DNA of 64,000 bases from Curtobacterium sp. Leaf261. GTDB lineage: Bacteria > Actinomycetota > Actinomycetes > Actinomycetales > Microbacteriaceae. Both the position numbers and the translations under genes were made by a program. Shown one piece after another: positions 51,856-61,841 of this stretch. The notes below the pieces were generated by a model. It did not search any database, had not been told where the DNA came from, and saw only the letters and a program-made list of their open reading frames with translations. Each line of letters starts with the position of its first letter. Position 1 is the first letter of the stretch. The DNA lies in assembly GCF_001422205.1 (NCBI RefSeq), contig NZ_LMMJ01000001.1, positions 828,822 to 892,821 of the forward strand. Reading direction: 5' to 3'.

Positions 51856-52720
51856 AGTCGGCTCCAAGGTTCGCGAGGCTCTCGTCGGTCCAGTGCTCAG
51901 CGGTCCATCGGAGCAGCAGCTCCCCGAGCGGTTCGAGCTGTTCGAAGCCGATGGAGGCGTTCCGGTACAGCTCGAGGATCGCGAGGAACCGAGCCACAAC
52001 GATACCCGTCTGCTCGACCCCGGCGATCAACTCGCGGAACGAGACGTCGGGAGCATCGGTGTCGGCCCTGGTGCGCAGCATCGACACGACGATCGCGGCC
52101 TGCTCGCGGATGCTCACGAGGGGCGCGTGCAGATGGTCGAGTCCGACCGTGGGGATCTCGCGGGGCGCGGTCGCCAGGGCTGCGAGCGCGGCGAAGTCCT
52201 GCACCGACAGCGTCCACACCAGTTCCGGGGTGCGTGCTCGGAACCGTTCCTCGAGTCGCACGCTGCGGACGTGCCGTCGGACCTCGGTGTCCCACTGCGC
52301 GCCGAACCAGTGCGCGGCCTGCTTGAACGCGCGGTACTGCAGGAGCCGCGCGAACAGCAGGTCCCGCGCTTCGAGCAGCGCGACGTCCTCGGCGTCGACC
52401 AGCTCACCCTGCGGCAGCAGCCCGACGATCTTCAGGTCGAGCAGCGTCGCCGCGACGACGAGGAATTCACTGGCCTCGTCGAGCTCGTCCTGGGACTCGG
52501 CGGCGCGCACGTACGCGATGAACTCCGTCGTGACGACGCTGAGCGCGACCTCGGTGATGTCGAGCTGGTGCTTGGTGATGAGCGACAGGAGCAGGTCGAA
52601 CGGTCCGTCGAAGTTGCCGAGCCGGACCCGGAACCCGGTCGGCGCGCCCTCGGACGCGGTCGGAGCAGCGGCGGTGTCACCGTCCGCTGGAGCGGGGAGG
52701 GCCTCAGGCGACGGCGCCAC
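51845..52720 (-). CDS. scpA: segregation and condensation protein A
   Basis: A 291-residue kleisin of the SMC complex. GTG 52720 is chosen over TTG 52726; both overlap the parA stop. The N-terminal FDGPFDLLLSLITKHQLDITEV and EASEFLVVAATLLDLKIVGLLP bind ScpB/SMC; the C-terminal winged helix region FLAILELYRNASIGFEQLEPLGELLLRW binds the SMC head. It is coupled with parA upstream and scpB downstream. Confidence 0.96.
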   Translation of the reverse strand: MAPSPEALPAPADGDTAAAPTASEGAPTGFRVRLGNFDGPFDLLLSLITKHQLDITEVALSVVTTEFIAYVRAAESQDELDEASEFLVVAATLLDLKIVGLLPQGELVDAEDVALLEARDLLFARLLQYRAFKQAAHWFGAQWDTEVRRHVRSVRLEERFRARTPELVWTLSVQDFAALAALATAPREIPTVGLDHLHAPLVSIREQAAIVVSMLRTRADTDAPDVSFRELIAGVEQTGIVVARFLAILELYRNASIGFEQLEPLGELLLRWTAEHWTDESLANLGADYDG

Positions 52721-53582
52721 GCGCAACGAGCTCTCGCGCCAGCTGCCGGTAGGCGCCGGCGGCCGGGTGGTCCGAGGCGGTCTGCGTGATCGGCCGAGCT
52801 GCGACGGTCGCGTCCGGGAACTTCACGGTCCTGGTGATGACCGTCTCGAGCACGTTCTCCCCGAAGGCGTCGACGACGCGCTCCATGACCTCACGACTGT
52901 GCAGGGTCCTCGAGTCGTACATCGTCGCGAGGATCCCGTCGAGCGTCAGCGCCGGGTTCAGCCGGTCCCGGACCTTCTCGATCGTCTCGACGAGCAGTGC
53001 GACACCGCGGAGGGCGAAGAACTCGCACTCGAGCGGGATGAGCACCCCGTGCGCCGCGGTCAGGGCGTTCACGGTGAGCAGCCCGAGCGACGGCTGGCAG
53101 TCGATGAGGATGACGTCGTAGTCCTTGGAGACCTTCCGGAGGACGCTCGCCAGGATCTGCTCCCGCGCGACCTCGGTCACCAGGTGGACCTCTGCTGCCG
53201 AGAGGTCGATGTTCGCCGGCATCACGTCGAGGTTCTCGACCGCGGTGGTCTGGATGACCTCGTACGGGTCCTTGATCGTCCCGATGAGCAGGTCGTAGAC
53301 CGTCGGGGCATCGTGGGTGCGCACGCCGAGACCGGCGGACAGCGCGCCCTGCGGGTCGAAGTCGACGGCGAGCACTCGACGGCCGTACTCGGCGAACGTC
53401 GCCCCGAGGTTGATGGACGTCGTGGTCTTGCCGACGCCGCCCTTCTGGTTGCAGAGGGTGATGATCCTGGCCGGACCGTGTCCGTCGAGGGGTGCGGGCA
53501 CGGCGAACGTCTGCACGGGTCGCCCGGTCGGACCGATCGCGGGCGGGGTCCCGATGGACGGAGTCGTGGGGTTCGTGCTCAC
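52704..53582 (-). CDS. parA: ParA-family partition ATPase (Soj)
   Basis: A 292-residue deviant-Walker ATPase from GTG 53582 (the longer open frame upstream is out-of-character). Motifs: NQKGGVGKTTTSINLG (deviant Walker A), VLAVDFDPQGAL, VILIDCQPSLGLL and IPLECEFFALRGVALL. It would promote chromosome origin segregation or positioning, but the usual parB gene does not follow; scpA does. This is a second ParA, as often found beside scpAB in actinobacteria, so the name is a family label. Confidence 0.92.
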   Translation of the reverse strand: MSTNPTTPSIGTPPAIGPTGRPVQTFAVPAPLDGHGPARIITLCNQKGGVGKTTTSINLGATFAEYGRRVLAVDFDPQGALSAGLGVRTHDAPTVYDLLIGTIKDPYEVIQTTAVENLDVMPANIDLSAAEVHLVTEVAREQILASVLRKVSKDYDVILIDCQPSLGLLTVNALTAAHGVLIPLECEFFALRGVALLVETIEKVRDRLNPALTLDGILATMYDSRTLHSREVMERVVDAFGENVLETVITRTVKFPDATVAARPITQTASDHPAAGAYRQLARELVARGAVA

Positions 53583-53636
53583 GCCCACAATGGTAGCGGC
53601 GACCACCGATCCGCCCGGCAGGCGCACGGCAGCGCG

Positions 53637-53675
53637 ACACGGACTGGAGGCACGGCTGGAGCCCGCCCCGCACGT
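53637..53675. repeat. REP-like half element
   Basis: GGACTGGAGGCACGGCTGGAG lies in the 92-base gap between xerD and parA, without the second arm. Confidence 0.55.
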
Positions 53676-54676
53676 CACCCCGTCGGGTGGACCCGTCGCG
53701 GCTGCTCCCGTCGGGCGCGGGGGTGGGACGTCTGGTAGACGTCGCGCAGCATGTCCGCCGTGACGAGCGTGTAGATCTGCGTCGTCGCGACCGACGCGTG
53801 CCCCAGGAGCTCCTGCACGACGCGGACGTCGGCGCCGCCCTCGAGCAGGTGCGTCGCGAATGAGTGCCGGAAGGTGTGCGGGGACACGTGCGGACCGAGG
53901 TGCGCCCGCTCCGCCGTGGCCTGGATCACGAGCCACGCACTCTGCCTGGAGAGCGGCGCACCACGCGCCCCGAGGAACAGCGCGGACGTCCCGGTGCCCT
54001 TCGCCGCGAAGAGCGGCCGTGCCCGGACCAGGTAGGCGTCGATCGCCGCGAGCGCGTACGACCCGAGCGGCACGATCCGCTGCTTGTTGCCCTTGCCCGT
54101 GACACGGACGACGGTCACGTCGGGCTCGTCCGGAGACCCGTCATCGGTGGTGTCGTCGTCGAACGCGGTGATGTCGTCGACGGCGAGCCCGACAGCTTCG
54201 GAGATGCGCGCGCCGGTCGCGTACAGGAGCTCGAGCAGCGCCCGGTCCCGGAGCTGCACGGGGTCGTCGCCGTCCGCCGCTGCGAGGAGCGCGGCCATCT
54301 GGTCGACACTGATCGCCTTCGGCAGCCGCATCGGTGCCTTCGGTGGCGACACCGTCGCGGCGGGGTCGATCGGCAGCACGCCCTCGGCCGCGGTGAACGC
54401 CGTGAAGGACCGCACCGACGAGAGCATCCTCGCGATGCTCCGGGGCGCGAGTGGTCCCTCCGGCCTGGTGGCCAGGTGCGTGACGAACCCGGCCACCTGC
54501 GCCTTGGTGAGCTGGGCGACGTCCGCGACCACGGGCCTCCCGTCCGGCTCGCTCTGGAGCCAGTCCCGGAACGTGCCGAGGTCGCGGCGGTACGCGGCGA
54601 GCGTGTGCTGCGAGAGCCCGCGCTCGATCGCGACGTGGCGGAGGAACGTCGCCGTCGCCTGCTCGAGCGTCGTCAC
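53675..54676 (-). CDS. xerD: site-specific tyrosine recombinase XerD
   Basis: A 333-residue recombinase that resolves chromosome dimers at dif. SAM-like N-terminal core-binding domain (FLRHVAIERGLSQHTLAAYRRDL) and C-terminal catalytic domain with R157 (GARISEA), K195 (TGKGNKQR), H267 and R270 (HTFRHSFATHLL), H293 (LLGHASV) and Y302 (TQIYT), all intact. An acidic insertion (about residues 172-187) lies between the catalytic motifs. It begins 13 bases after the NUDIX stop in the pyrG operon, a chromosomal position, so it is not the island integrase. Confidence 0.96.
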   Translation of the reverse strand: MTTLEQATATFLRHVAIERGLSQHTLAAYRRDLGTFRDWLQSEPDGRPVVADVAQLTKAQVAGFVTHLATRPEGPLAPRSIARMLSSVRSFTAFTAAEGVLPIDPAATVSPPKAPMRLPKAISVDQMAALLAAADGDDPVQLRDRALLELLYATGARISEAVGLAVDDITAFDDDTTDDGSPDEPDVTVVRVTGKGNKQRIVPLGSYALAAIDAYLVRARPLFAAKGTGTSALFLGARGAPLSRQSAWLVIQATAERAHLGPHVSPHTFRHSFATHLLEGGADVRVVQELLGHASVATTQIYTLVTADMLRDVYQTSHPRARREQPRRVHPTG

Positions 54677-54689
54677 GGCGTGGAGCTGC

Positions 54690-55259
54690 TCAGCGACGTT
54701 CGGCGGCGTCGACGGCGAGCGCCGCCAGGAGCAGCGCGGCGTTCGTCAGCCGGCCGTCGAGGGCGCCGGCCACGACCTCGGCGCGCGGAACCCATCGCTT
54801 GACGATGTCGGCCTCCTCGTCCGTCCGGTCGAACGCCTCGGCCGTCGCACGGACCCCGCGGGCGCGGTACACGATGAGACGCTCGTCGCTCCCGCCGGGC
54901 GACGAGTTGAAGCGGACGAGCTCGGTCCAGTCGTCGGCCTCGAGGTCGGCCTCCTCGGCGAGCTCGCGCTTGGCGGCCTCGAGCGGGTCCTCGCCCTGCA
55001 CGTCGAGGAGCCCGGCCGGCAGCTCCCAGTCGCGAAGTCGCACGGGGTGCCGGTACTGCTGGATGACGAGCACCCGCCCCTCGTCGTCCTCGGCGTAGAT
55101 CGCGACCGCGCCGGTGTGGTCGACGTACTCACGGACCATCTCGTGGCCGTTGTAGTCGACGGTGTCGCGGCGGATGTCCCACACCGCCCCCTCGTACACG
55201 ACCGAGGAATCGGTCACCGAGGTGTCGAACGGCTCGTCCGCGATCGGGGCGTCGGTCAC
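54690..55259 (-). CDS. NUDIX ADP-ribose pyrophosphatase
   Basis: A 189-residue hydrolase whose GTG start overlaps the pyrG stop by four bases. The NUDIX box is [20 protein letters not shown] then AEEADLEAD (the usual late Gly is Asp). The N-terminal [19 protein letters not shown] and [10 protein letters not shown] strands are those of ADP-ribose diphosphatases, which split ADP-ribose into AMP and ribose 5-phosphate. It sits between pyrG and xerD as in many actinobacteria. Confidence 0.93.
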   Translation of the reverse strand: MTDAPIADEPFDTSVTDSSVVYEGAVWDIRRDTVDYNGHEMVREYVDHTGAVAIYAEDDEGRVLVIQQYRHPVRLRDWELPAGLLDVQGEDPLEAAKRELAEEADLEADDWTELVRFNSSPGGSDERLIVYRARGVRATAEAFDRTDEEADIVKRWVPRAEVVAGALDGRLTNAALLLAALAVDAAERR

Positions 55260-56980
55260 GCGGACTGCTCCTGGACCTCGAACAGCCGCGATGCCTGCTG
55301 CCGGTCGAGTGCCGCGGACACGAGACCGGCGAACAGCGGGTGCGCGTGGTTCGGGCGCGAGCGGAGCTCCGGGTGCGCCTGCGTCCCGATGTAGAACGGG
55401 TGCACCGCGCGGTCGAGCTCGACGTACTCCACGAGGGTGCCGTCGGGCGAGGTGCCGGAGAAAACGAGGCCGGCGTCGGCGATCTGGTCGCGGTACCGGT
55501 TGTTCACCTCGTAGCGGTGGCGGTGCCGCTCGGAGGCCTGGTCCGCGCCGTACAGGTCCCGGGCGAGCGATCCGGCGGCGAGGTCGGCCGGGTAGAGGCC
55601 CAGGCGCATGGTGCCGCCGAGGTCTCCGCCGGCGATGATGTCCACCTGCTCCGCCATCGTCGCGATCACCGGGAACGGTGTCTCCGGGTCGAACTCCGAC
55701 GACGACGCGTCCGGCAGGTGCGCCTCGTGCCGGGCGTACTCGATGACCATGCACTGCAGGCCGAGGCAGAGGCCGAGCGTCGGGATCCCGTTCTCCCGCG
55801 CGAACCGGAGCGCGCCGAGCTTGCCCTCGATGCCGCGGACGCCGAACCCACCGGGGACGCAGATGCCGTCGACGTCGCCGAGCTGCTTCGCAGCGCCCTC
55901 GGGCGTCTGGCACTCGTCCGACGCGACCCACTTCAGGAGCACCTTCGTGCCGTGCGCGAAACCACCGGCACGGAGCGCCTCGGTGACGGACAGGTAGGCG
56001 TCCGGCAGGTCGATGTACTTGCCGACGAGGCCGATGGTGACCTCGTGCTTCGGCTCGTGCACCGCCGTCAGGACCTCGTTCCAGCTGGTCCAGTCGACGT
56101 CGCCCGCGGTCTCGGTCAGCCCGAGCGCGTCCACGATGTAGGAGTCGAGACCCTGGTTGTTGAGCATCGTCGGGATGTCGTAGATCGAGGGGACGTCGAC
56201 GGCGTTCACCACGGCCTGCTCGTCGACGTCGCACATGAGCGCGATCTTGCGCTTGTTCGACGACGAGACCGGGCGGTCGGAGCGGAGCACGAGGGCGTCC
56301 GGCTGGATGCCGATGGAGCGGAGGGCGGCGACCGAGTGCTGGGTCGGCTTCGTCTTCTGCTCACCGGACGCGTTCATGAACGGCACGAGCGACACGTGCA
56401 CGAAGAACACGTTGCCGCGGCCGAGCTCGTGGCGCACCTGCCGCGCGGACTCGATGAACGGCTGCGACTCGATGTCGCCGACGGTGCCGCCGACCTCGGT
56501 GATGATCACGTCGGGCTGCGGGTCGTTCTCCGCCTGCTCGCGCATCCGCCGCTTGATCTCGTCGGTGATGTGCGGGATGACCTGCACGGTGTCACCGAGG
56601 TACTCGCCGCGACGCTCCTTGGCGATGACGGTCGAGTAGACCTGCCCCGTCGTGACGTTCGCGGACTGCGCGAGGTTGATGTCGAGGAACCGCTCGTAGT
56701 GCCCGATGTCCAGGTCCGTCTCGGCGCCGTCGTCCGTGACGAAGACCTCACCGTGCTGGAACGGGTTCATCGTCCCCGGGTCGACGTTCAGGTACGGGTC
56801 GAGCTTCTGCATCACGACCTTGACGCCGCGCGCCGTCAGGAGGTTGCCGAGGCTCGCGGCCGTCAACCCCTTGCCCAACGAAGAAACGACCCCACCGGTG
56901 ACGAAGATGTGCTTCGTGACCTTGGGGGTCGTCGTGTGTGTCTGCGTGCTGTCTGCCTGCCCGTGAAAAGTGTCCGCCAC
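55256..56980 (-). CDS. pyrG: CTP synthase
   Basis: A 574-residue enzyme making CTP from UTP, ATP and glutamine. GTG 56980 follows GGAAG by four bases. The synthetase domain starts [20 protein letters not shown] with the P-loop-like [10 protein letters not shown], and has [19 protein letters not shown] and [12 protein letters not shown]. The C-terminal glutaminase holds Cys in [15 protein letters not shown] and a His/Glu region near [11 protein letters not shown]. It heads the operon that runs through NUDIX, xerD, parA, scpA, scpB to the pseudouridine synthase. Confidence 0.97.
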   Translation of the reverse strand: MADTFHGQADSTQTHTTTPKVTKHIFVTGGVVSSLGKGLTAASLGNLLTARGVKVVMQKLDPYLNVDPGTMNPFQHGEVFVTDDGAETDLDIGHYERFLDINLAQSANVTTGQVYSTVIAKERRGEYLGDTVQVIPHITDEIKRRMREQAENDPQPDVIITEVGGTVGDIESQPFIESARQVRHELGRGNVFFVHVSLVPFMNASGEQKTKPTQHSVAALRSIGIQPDALVLRSDRPVSSSNKRKIALMCDVDEQAVVNAVDVPSIYDIPTMLNNQGLDSYIVDALGLTETAGDVDWTSWNEVLTAVHEPKHEVTIGLVGKYIDLPDAYLSVTEALRAGGFAHGTKVLLKWVASDECQTPEGAAKQLGDVDGICVPGGFGVRGIEGKLGALRFARENGIPTLGLCLGLQCMVIEYARHEAHLPDASSSEFDPETPFPVIATMAEQVDIIAGGDLGGTMRLGLYPADLAAGSLARDLYGADQASERHRHRYEVNNRYRDQIADAGLVFSGTSPDGTLVEYVELDRAVHPFYIGTQAHPELRSRPNHAHPLFAGLVSAALDRQQASRLFEVQEQSA

Positions 56981-57056
56981 GGGCTTCCATTGTATGGCAC
57001 GAGCGCCGCCGTGCACAGACCGGTCGCGCACCGCGCGTGTTGCGGACGCGACCACG

Positions 57057-57106
57057 CGCCGGACTGGAGGGACGGTGCAGCCTGGCACCGTCCCTCCAGT
57101 CCGGCG
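57057..57106. repeat. dispersed palindromic repeat, best copy; likely recN terminator
   Basis: A 22-base perfect inverted repeat with core GGACTGGAGGGACGGTGC and a six-base loop (AGCCTG). It lies between the recN stop and the pyrG start, so it probably ends the tlyA-nadK-recN transcript. Confidence 0.85.
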
Positions 57107-57145
57107 CTGGTCCTGCTGGCAGCTCGGGTCGCCCGCCCGCGGACG

Positions 57146-58867
57146 TCAGACCGAGGTCGCCGCGACGTCCAGGAGCTCGCGCGCGTGCTCCATGCCGCTC
57201 GAGCTGTCCCCGAGCCCGGACAGCAGGCGCGCCATCTCCTGCAGGCGGTCGTCGCCGTCCAGTCGCTGCACGCTCGACGACGTCACCGCGCCGTCGGCGT
57301 CCTTGACCACCCGGAGGTGGTTCGTGGCGAACGCGGCCACCTGCGCGAGGTGCGTCACCACGATCACCTGGGTGTTCTGCGCCAGTCGCGCGAGCCGTCG
57401 GCCGATCTCGATGGCCGCGGCTCCGCCGACACCGGCGTCCACCTCGTCGAACACGAACGTCGGCACCGAGGTGGTGCCGGCCATGACGACCTCGATCGCG
57501 AGCATCACCCGCGAGAGCTCGCCGCCGGACGCGCCCTTGCCGATCGGCCGCGGGTCCGAGCCGGAGTGCGGCTGGAGGAGGATCGCGACCTGGTCACGGC
57601 CGACGCGGCGGTACTCCCCCGCGTCGGACACCTCGACGACCAGCCGTGCGCCGGACATCGCGAGGCTCGTGAGCTCGTCGGTGACCCGGGTGCCGAGGTC
57701 CGATGCGGCACGGGTCCTGGCCGCCGTGAGCACCGACCCGGCCGCCTCGAGCGCGTCGACGTCGTCCTGCACCGAACGCTCCAGCGCGACGATCCGGTCG
57801 TCGTCGCCGTCGAGCTCGAGCAGGCGGTCCGAGGCGCGTCGGCCGTGCTCGATGACGTTCGCCAGGTCGTCGCCGGCCTGCTCGCCGACCTCGGTGCCGG
57901 CGTACTTCCGGATGAGTGCCGACAGTGCGGCACGACGCTCGTTGACGAGCTCGAGGTCCTGCCCGACGTCCGCGTCGAGGGACCCGAGGTAGCTGGAGAC
58001 CTGCGCCGACGCCTCACCGACCTGGAACCCGATCTCGGTGAGCTGCGCGAGGATCGGTTCGAGCTCCGCGTCGACGCCGACGACCCGCTCGATCGCCCGA
58101 CGGGCGGCATCGACGAGCCCGACGACGTCCGGTGCGCCGTCGAGGGACTCGCTCGACAGGGCCTCGTGCGCGAGTCCCGCCGAGAGCCGGAGCTCCTCGA
58201 GGTTCCCGAGCCGTTCGGCGCGCTCCGCCAGCTCGACGTCCTCGCCGGGCTGCGGGTCGACCGCCTCGATCTCCGCGGATGCCTCGCGGAGCAGATCGGC
58301 CTCGCGGACACGCTCCTCCCGGTCGCGGGTCAGGGTCTCGAGCGCCTCGGCGTGCGCCTGCCAGGTGTCGAATGCCCGCACGTAGGTCGCGAGGGCGTCC
58401 GCGACGGCGGGACCGCCGAACCCGTCGAGCGCGGCCCGCTGTGCCGCAGCGGACGTCAGACGGATCTGGTCGGACTGCCCGTGCACCGTGACGAGCTGGT
58501 CGGCGAGCTCGCCGAGGACCGCCACGGGGGCACTCCGACCGCCGACGGTGGCGCGGCTCCGGCCCTCGGCGGAGACGGTCCGCGTCAGGATCAGCTCGCC
58601 GTCCTCGATCGACCCCCCGGCGTCTTCGACACGCTCGGCGACGTCGGTGTCCGTGGGGAGCGTCCAGCGTCCCTCGACGACCGCGCTGGGGCTGCCGCGA
58701 CGCACCGAGGATGCGTCTGCCCTGGCCCCGAGCAGGAGTCCGAGCGCCGTGACGATCATGGTCTTGCCGGCGCCGGTCTCACCCGTCACGACGGTGAAGC
58801 CGGGTCCGAGCTCGAGGGTGGCCTCGCCGATGACCCCGAGGTCGCGGATGCCGATCTCGTCGATCAC
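57146..58867 (-). CDS. recN: DNA repair protein RecN
   Basis: A 573-residue SMC-like ATPase for double-strand-break repair, from GTG 58867 overlapping the nadK stop. N-terminal IDEIGIRDLGVIGEATLEL and Walker A TGETGAGKT; long coiled-coil middle; C-terminal signature ASGGELSRVMLAIEVV and Walker B PTFVFDEVDAGVGG, then VVTHLAQVAAFA. All functional motifs are present and the length is normal. Often SOS-controlled, but no LexA site was found because it is an internal operon gene. Confidence 0.96.
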   Translation of the reverse strand: MIDEIGIRDLGVIGEATLELGPGFTVVTGETGAGKTMIVTALGLLLGARADASSVRRGSPSAVVEGRWTLPTDTDVAERVEDAGGSIEDGELILTRTVSAEGRSRATVGGRSAPVAVLGELADQLVTVHGQSDQIRLTSAAAQRAALDGFGGPAVADALATYVRAFDTWQAHAEALETLTRDREERVREADLLREASAEIEAVDPQPGEDVELAERAERLGNLEELRLSAGLAHEALSSESLDGAPDVVGLVDAARRAIERVVGVDAELEPILAQLTEIGFQVGEASAQVSSYLGSLDADVGQDLELVNERRAALSALIRKYAGTEVGEQAGDDLANVIEHGRRASDRLLELDGDDDRIVALERSVQDDVDALEAAGSVLTAARTRAASDLGTRVTDELTSLAMSGARLVVEVSDAGEYRRVGRDQVAILLQPHSGSDPRPIGKGASGGELSRVMLAIEVVMAGTTSVPTFVFDEVDAGVGGAAAIEIGRRLARLAQNTQVIVVTHLAQVAAFATNHLRVVKDADGAVTSSSVQRLDGDDRLQEMARLLSGLGDSSSGMEHARELLDVAATSV

Positions 58868-59787
58868 TGGTCGTCCTCGTCGTGCTGCGGTCCACGCCAC
58901 CCGGTGACGGGGAGGCGGAACTTCGCGACGAGGCGGTCGGTGAACGGAGCGTCCTTCAGGCGGGCGACACGCACGGGCTGGGGCGACCGGCGGACCTCGA
59001 CACGGGATCCGGGTGCCAGGTCGTGGGTGCGGCGGCCGTCACACCAGAGGACACCGGTCCCGCTCGTGCGCCGGAGGACCTCCACCGCGAGGACGCAGTC
59101 CGGGCCGACGACGATCGGGCGGGAGAACAGCGCGTGCGCGCTCAGCGGCACGAGCACGAGTGCGTCGACGTCCGGCCAGACGATGGGTCCGCCGCCGGAG
59201 AAGTTGTACGCGGTCGATCCGGTGGGCGTCGACACGACGACGCCGTCGCAGCCGTACGAGGACAGCGGACGGCCGTCGACCTCGGTCACGACCTCGAGCA
59301 TCCGTTCGCGGGAGGCCTTCTCGATGGTGGCCTCGTTGAGCGCCCAGCTCGAGTAGACGATCTCGTTGCCGACGACGACGTCGACCTGCAGCGTGACCCG
59401 CTCCTCGACGTGGTAGTCACCGCGGAGGGCGCGCTCGACGGTGTCCGCGAGGCCGTCCCGCTCGCTCTCGGCGAGGAACCCGACATGGCCGAGGTTCACG
59501 CCGACGAGCGGCGCGTTCACGTCGCGGACGAGCTCGGCTGCGCGGAGGATCGTGCCGTCGCCGCCGAGCACGATGACGATCTCGAGCTCGGACGCCTGGA
59601 CGTCGACGCCGAGGATGTCGACCTTGCCGATCGTCGTCTCGGCACGGCGGATGTCCGCGTACTCGTCGAAGGCCATCACGGGTGTGAGTCCCGCACCGCG
59701 GAGGATGTCGCAGACCTCGAGCGCAGCGTCGATCGAGTCGCGCCGCCCGGTGTGCGCCACCAGGAGGATGTGTCGGTCCTCGCCCAT
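58864..59787 (-). CDS. nadK: NAD kinase
   Basis: A 307-residue enzyme making NADP from NAD. The ATG at 59787 follows GGAAG and shares one base with the tlyA stop. Motifs: VLGGDGTILRAAELVR (phosphate loop), LGHVGFLAE, SSYGCDGVVVSTPTGSTAYN and FSGGGPIVWPDVDALVLVP, then PLSAHALFSRPIV. The C-terminal part DLAPGSRVEVRRSPQPVRVAR is typical. The operon order tlyA-nadK-recN is a firm actinobacterial landmark. Confidence 0.97.
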   Translation of the reverse strand: MGEDRHILLVAHTGRRDSIDAALEVCDILRGAGLTPVMAFDEYADIRRAETTIGKVDILGVDVQASELEIVIVLGGDGTILRAAELVRDVNAPLVGVNLGHVGFLAESERDGLADTVERALRGDYHVEERVTLQVDVVVGNEIVYSSWALNEATIEKASRERMLEVVTEVDGRPLSSYGCDGVVVSTPTGSTAYNFSGGGPIVWPDVDALVLVPLSAHALFSRPIVVGPDCVLAVEVLRRTSGTGVLWCDGRRTHDLAPGSRVEVRRSPQPVRVARLKDAPFTDRLVAKFRLPVTGWRGPQHDEDDQ

Positions 59788-60671
59788 CAGCTTCCTTCCG
59801 CGGTCGTCGTCCTGACCAGGTCGATCCATTCTGTCGGATTCGGTCCTGGCAGGCCGTCGACCGTGCCCGGGTGTTCGCCTGCGGCGTCATCCGATGCGGG
59901 AACCGCACTGACCGGTCGGAGGTGCACCAGGTACTCGCGGTTCCCGTGCGTCCCGATGATGGGTGACGCCGCGACCCCGAACGTCCCGAGTCCCAGGTCC
60001 CAGGCGGCCCACAGCACGTTCATCACCGAGTCCTCGCGGAGGCCCGGATCGTGGACGATGCCCTCGCGGACGCCGGTCCGACCGACCTCGAACTGCGGCT
60101 TCACGAGGAGCACGAGGTCCGTGGCGCCGACGGCGTCGACGAGGGCGGGGAGCACGATGCGCAGGCTGATGAAGGACAGGTCGCCGACGACGAGGTCGAT
60201 GAGGCCGGCCTCCGGGTCCATCGCGTGGACCTGGTCGACCGTGAGGTTCCTGGCGTTCGTGCCCTCGATCGACACGACCCGCGCGTCGATCGCGATCCGG
60301 GGGTCGAGCTGCCCGTGCCCGACGTCGAGCGCGACGACGCGGTCGACCCCGCGCGCGAGGAGGACCTGCGTGAAGCCGCCCGTCGACGCGCCGACGTCCA
60401 TGGCGACCCTGCCTGCCGGGTCCACCCCGAACGTATCGAGGGCCGCGATGAGCTTGTGCGCCGCGCGGGACACCCAGTCGTCCTCGGCCTCGACGACGAG
60501 CGTCGCGTCGAGCCGCACGGGCGTCGACGGCTTCGTGGCCGTCTTGCCGTCCACCGTGACCCTGCTGGCGAGGATCAGACCGACCGCCGCGGTCCTCGAC
60601 TTGACGAGCCCCCTGGCCGCGAGCAGTGCGTCGAGCCTGCTGGTCGCCGCGGCGTCGTGCGGCTCAGGCAC
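59787..60671 (-). CDS. tlyA: TlyA-type rRNA 2'-O-methyltransferase
   Basis: A 294-residue enzyme from GTG 60671 (GGGAG five bases upstream), overlapping the previous small gene. N-terminal S4 RNA-binding domain (RLDALLAARGLVKSRTAAVGL, RVTVDGK) and FtsJ-like methyltransferase with SAM loop AMDVGASTGGFTQVLLARG, VALDVGHGQLDPRI, DLVVGDLSFISL and LVLLVKPQFEVG. TlyA methylates 16S and 23S rRNA at the subunit interface, which affects capreomycin-type drug sensitivity. Followed directly by nadK. Confidence 0.95.
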   Translation of the reverse strand: MPEPHDAAATSRLDALLAARGLVKSRTAAVGLILASRVTVDGKTATKPSTPVRLDATLVVEAEDDWVSRAAHKLIAALDTFGVDPAGRVAMDVGASTGGFTQVLLARGVDRVVALDVGHGQLDPRIAIDARVVSIEGTNARNLTVDQVHAMDPEAGLIDLVVGDLSFISLRIVLPALVDAVGATDLVLLVKPQFEVGRTGVREGIVHDPGLREDSVMNVLWAAWDLGLGTFGVAASPIIGTHGNREYLVHLRPVSAVPASDDAAGEHPGTVDGLPGPNPTEWIDLVRTTTAEGS

Positions 60672-60819
60672 TCGCACTCCCGCCACCCTCGAGTCGGGTG
60701 CGCAGCTCGTCGTGCAGGGCCGCGAACGCACCGGAACGCTCCTCGAGCGGACGTCCCTCGACGTCGCGGACGCGGTCCGCGAGACCCCGCACGTCCTCGT
60801 CGCTCGCCGGGTCCGTCAT
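60664..60819 (-). CDS. small conserved helical protein (51 aa)
   Basis: A 51-residue protein (MTDPASDEDVRGLADRVRDV to the GGGSASA end) between the HAD phosphatase and tlyA, 10 bases from the former and overlapping the latter by eight. It is one amphipathic helix pair, acidic then basic. Small genes of this kind are common at this place in related genomes. No function known. Confidence 0.7.
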   Translation of the reverse strand: MTDPASDEDVRGLADRVRDVEGRPLEERSGAFAALHDELRTRLEGGGSASA

Positions 60820-60829
60820 GCCGGACAAC

Positions 60830-61807
60830 CTACTCGCCGCCGTACAGCGCAGGATCGACGTCGAGCCCGTAGATCGCGAGCCCGGAGTCCCAGATCGCGG
60901 TCGCACCCGCGCGGAGCAGGTCCATGGCGTCGTCCCCGTGCTCCTCGACCCGGACGACGTGGCCGTGCATCCGGACCCGTGCGGATCCGACGGTCACCGT
61001 TCGGGAGCCGTCCGGTGCGTCATGTCGCTCGGTGACCGGGTACGGCTCCGACAGACCGCGGAGGTCTTCGAGCACGAACGTCGGGCGCGAGCGGGCGTCG
61101 GCGGCGAGGACCTGCTTCGCCTGGTCGATCCCGGTGAGCACCAGGACACTCGGGATGCCGGCGTCGTTGGCGCCCTTGATGTCCGTGTCGAGACGGTCGC
61201 CGATGAACAGCCGCGACCCCTCGCCGAACCGGGCGACGGCGGTGTCGAAGATCGGGCGCTCCGGCTTCCCGGCGACGACGGGCATCCGACCGACGGCATT
61301 GTGCACGGCCGCGACGAGCGTCCCGTTGCCGGGTGCGATGCCGCGCTCGACCGGGATCGACCAGTCCATGTTCGTCGCGACCCACGGGATGTCCTTCGCG
61401 AGGGCGAACGACGCCTCGGCGAGCTGCTTCCAGCCGAGGTCGGGCGAGAAGCCCTGGATGACCGCGGCCGGGTCGTCGTCGGCGGAGTCGGTGACCCGGT
61501 ACCCGGCACCCTCGACGATGCTCGTGAGACCGACACCGCCGATCACGAGGATCGTGGCGCCGTCCGGCACGAGCGTCGACAGCATGTGGACCCCCGCCTG
61601 CGAGGAGGTCACGACGTCGTCGGGCCCCACCGTCAGGCCGTAGCCGGTGAGGTGGTCGGCGACGTCCTGCGGGCGGCGTGACGCATTGTTCGTGATGTAC
61701 CCGATCCGGGCGGAGGCGGACGCGGCGGTCAGTGCCTCCACCGCGTGCGGGATCGCGTCCTTGCCCCGGTACACGACGCCGTCCAGGTCGGTGAGGACCA
61801 CGTCCAC
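60830..61807 (-). CDS. HAD-IIA family sugar-phosphatase
   Basis: About 325 residues from GTG 61807, the first canonical start after the upstream gene; the frame runs back further without a better one, so the N-terminus is uncertain. HAD motif I is VVLTDLDGVVYRG (nucleophile Asp), motif II region GYITNNASRRP, C2-type cap in the middle (PAAVIQGFSPDLGWKQLAEAS), motif III AGKPERPIF and motif IV LFIGDRLDTDIKGANDAGI. Members dephosphorylate phosphoglycolate, glycerol or sugar phosphates. First gene of the tlyA operon. Confidence 0.9.
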   Translation of the reverse strand: MDVVLTDLDGVVYRGKDAIPHAVEALTAASASARIGYITNNASRRPQDVADHLTGYGLTVGPDDVVTSSQAGVHMLSTLVPDGATILVIGGVGLTSIVEGAGYRVTDSADDDPAAVIQGFSPDLGWKQLAEASFALAKDIPWVATNMDWSIPVERGIAPGNGTLVAAVHNAVGRMPVVAGKPERPIFDTAVARFGEGSRLFIGDRLDTDIKGANDAGIPSVLVLTGIDQAKQVLAADARSRPTFVLEDLRGLSEPYPVTERHDAPDGSRTVTVGSARVRMHGHVVRVEEHGDDAMDLLRAGATAIWDSGLAIYGLDVDPALYGGE

Positions 61808-61841
61808 CCCGTCGAGGGGCGGCGTCGGGACAGCGGACGAC

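Noticed and set aside
53675..54676. XerD as the integrase of the defence island
   Set aside because: It lies 15 kb from the island within the conserved pyrG-scpB operon and has the features of the chromosomal dif recombinase.
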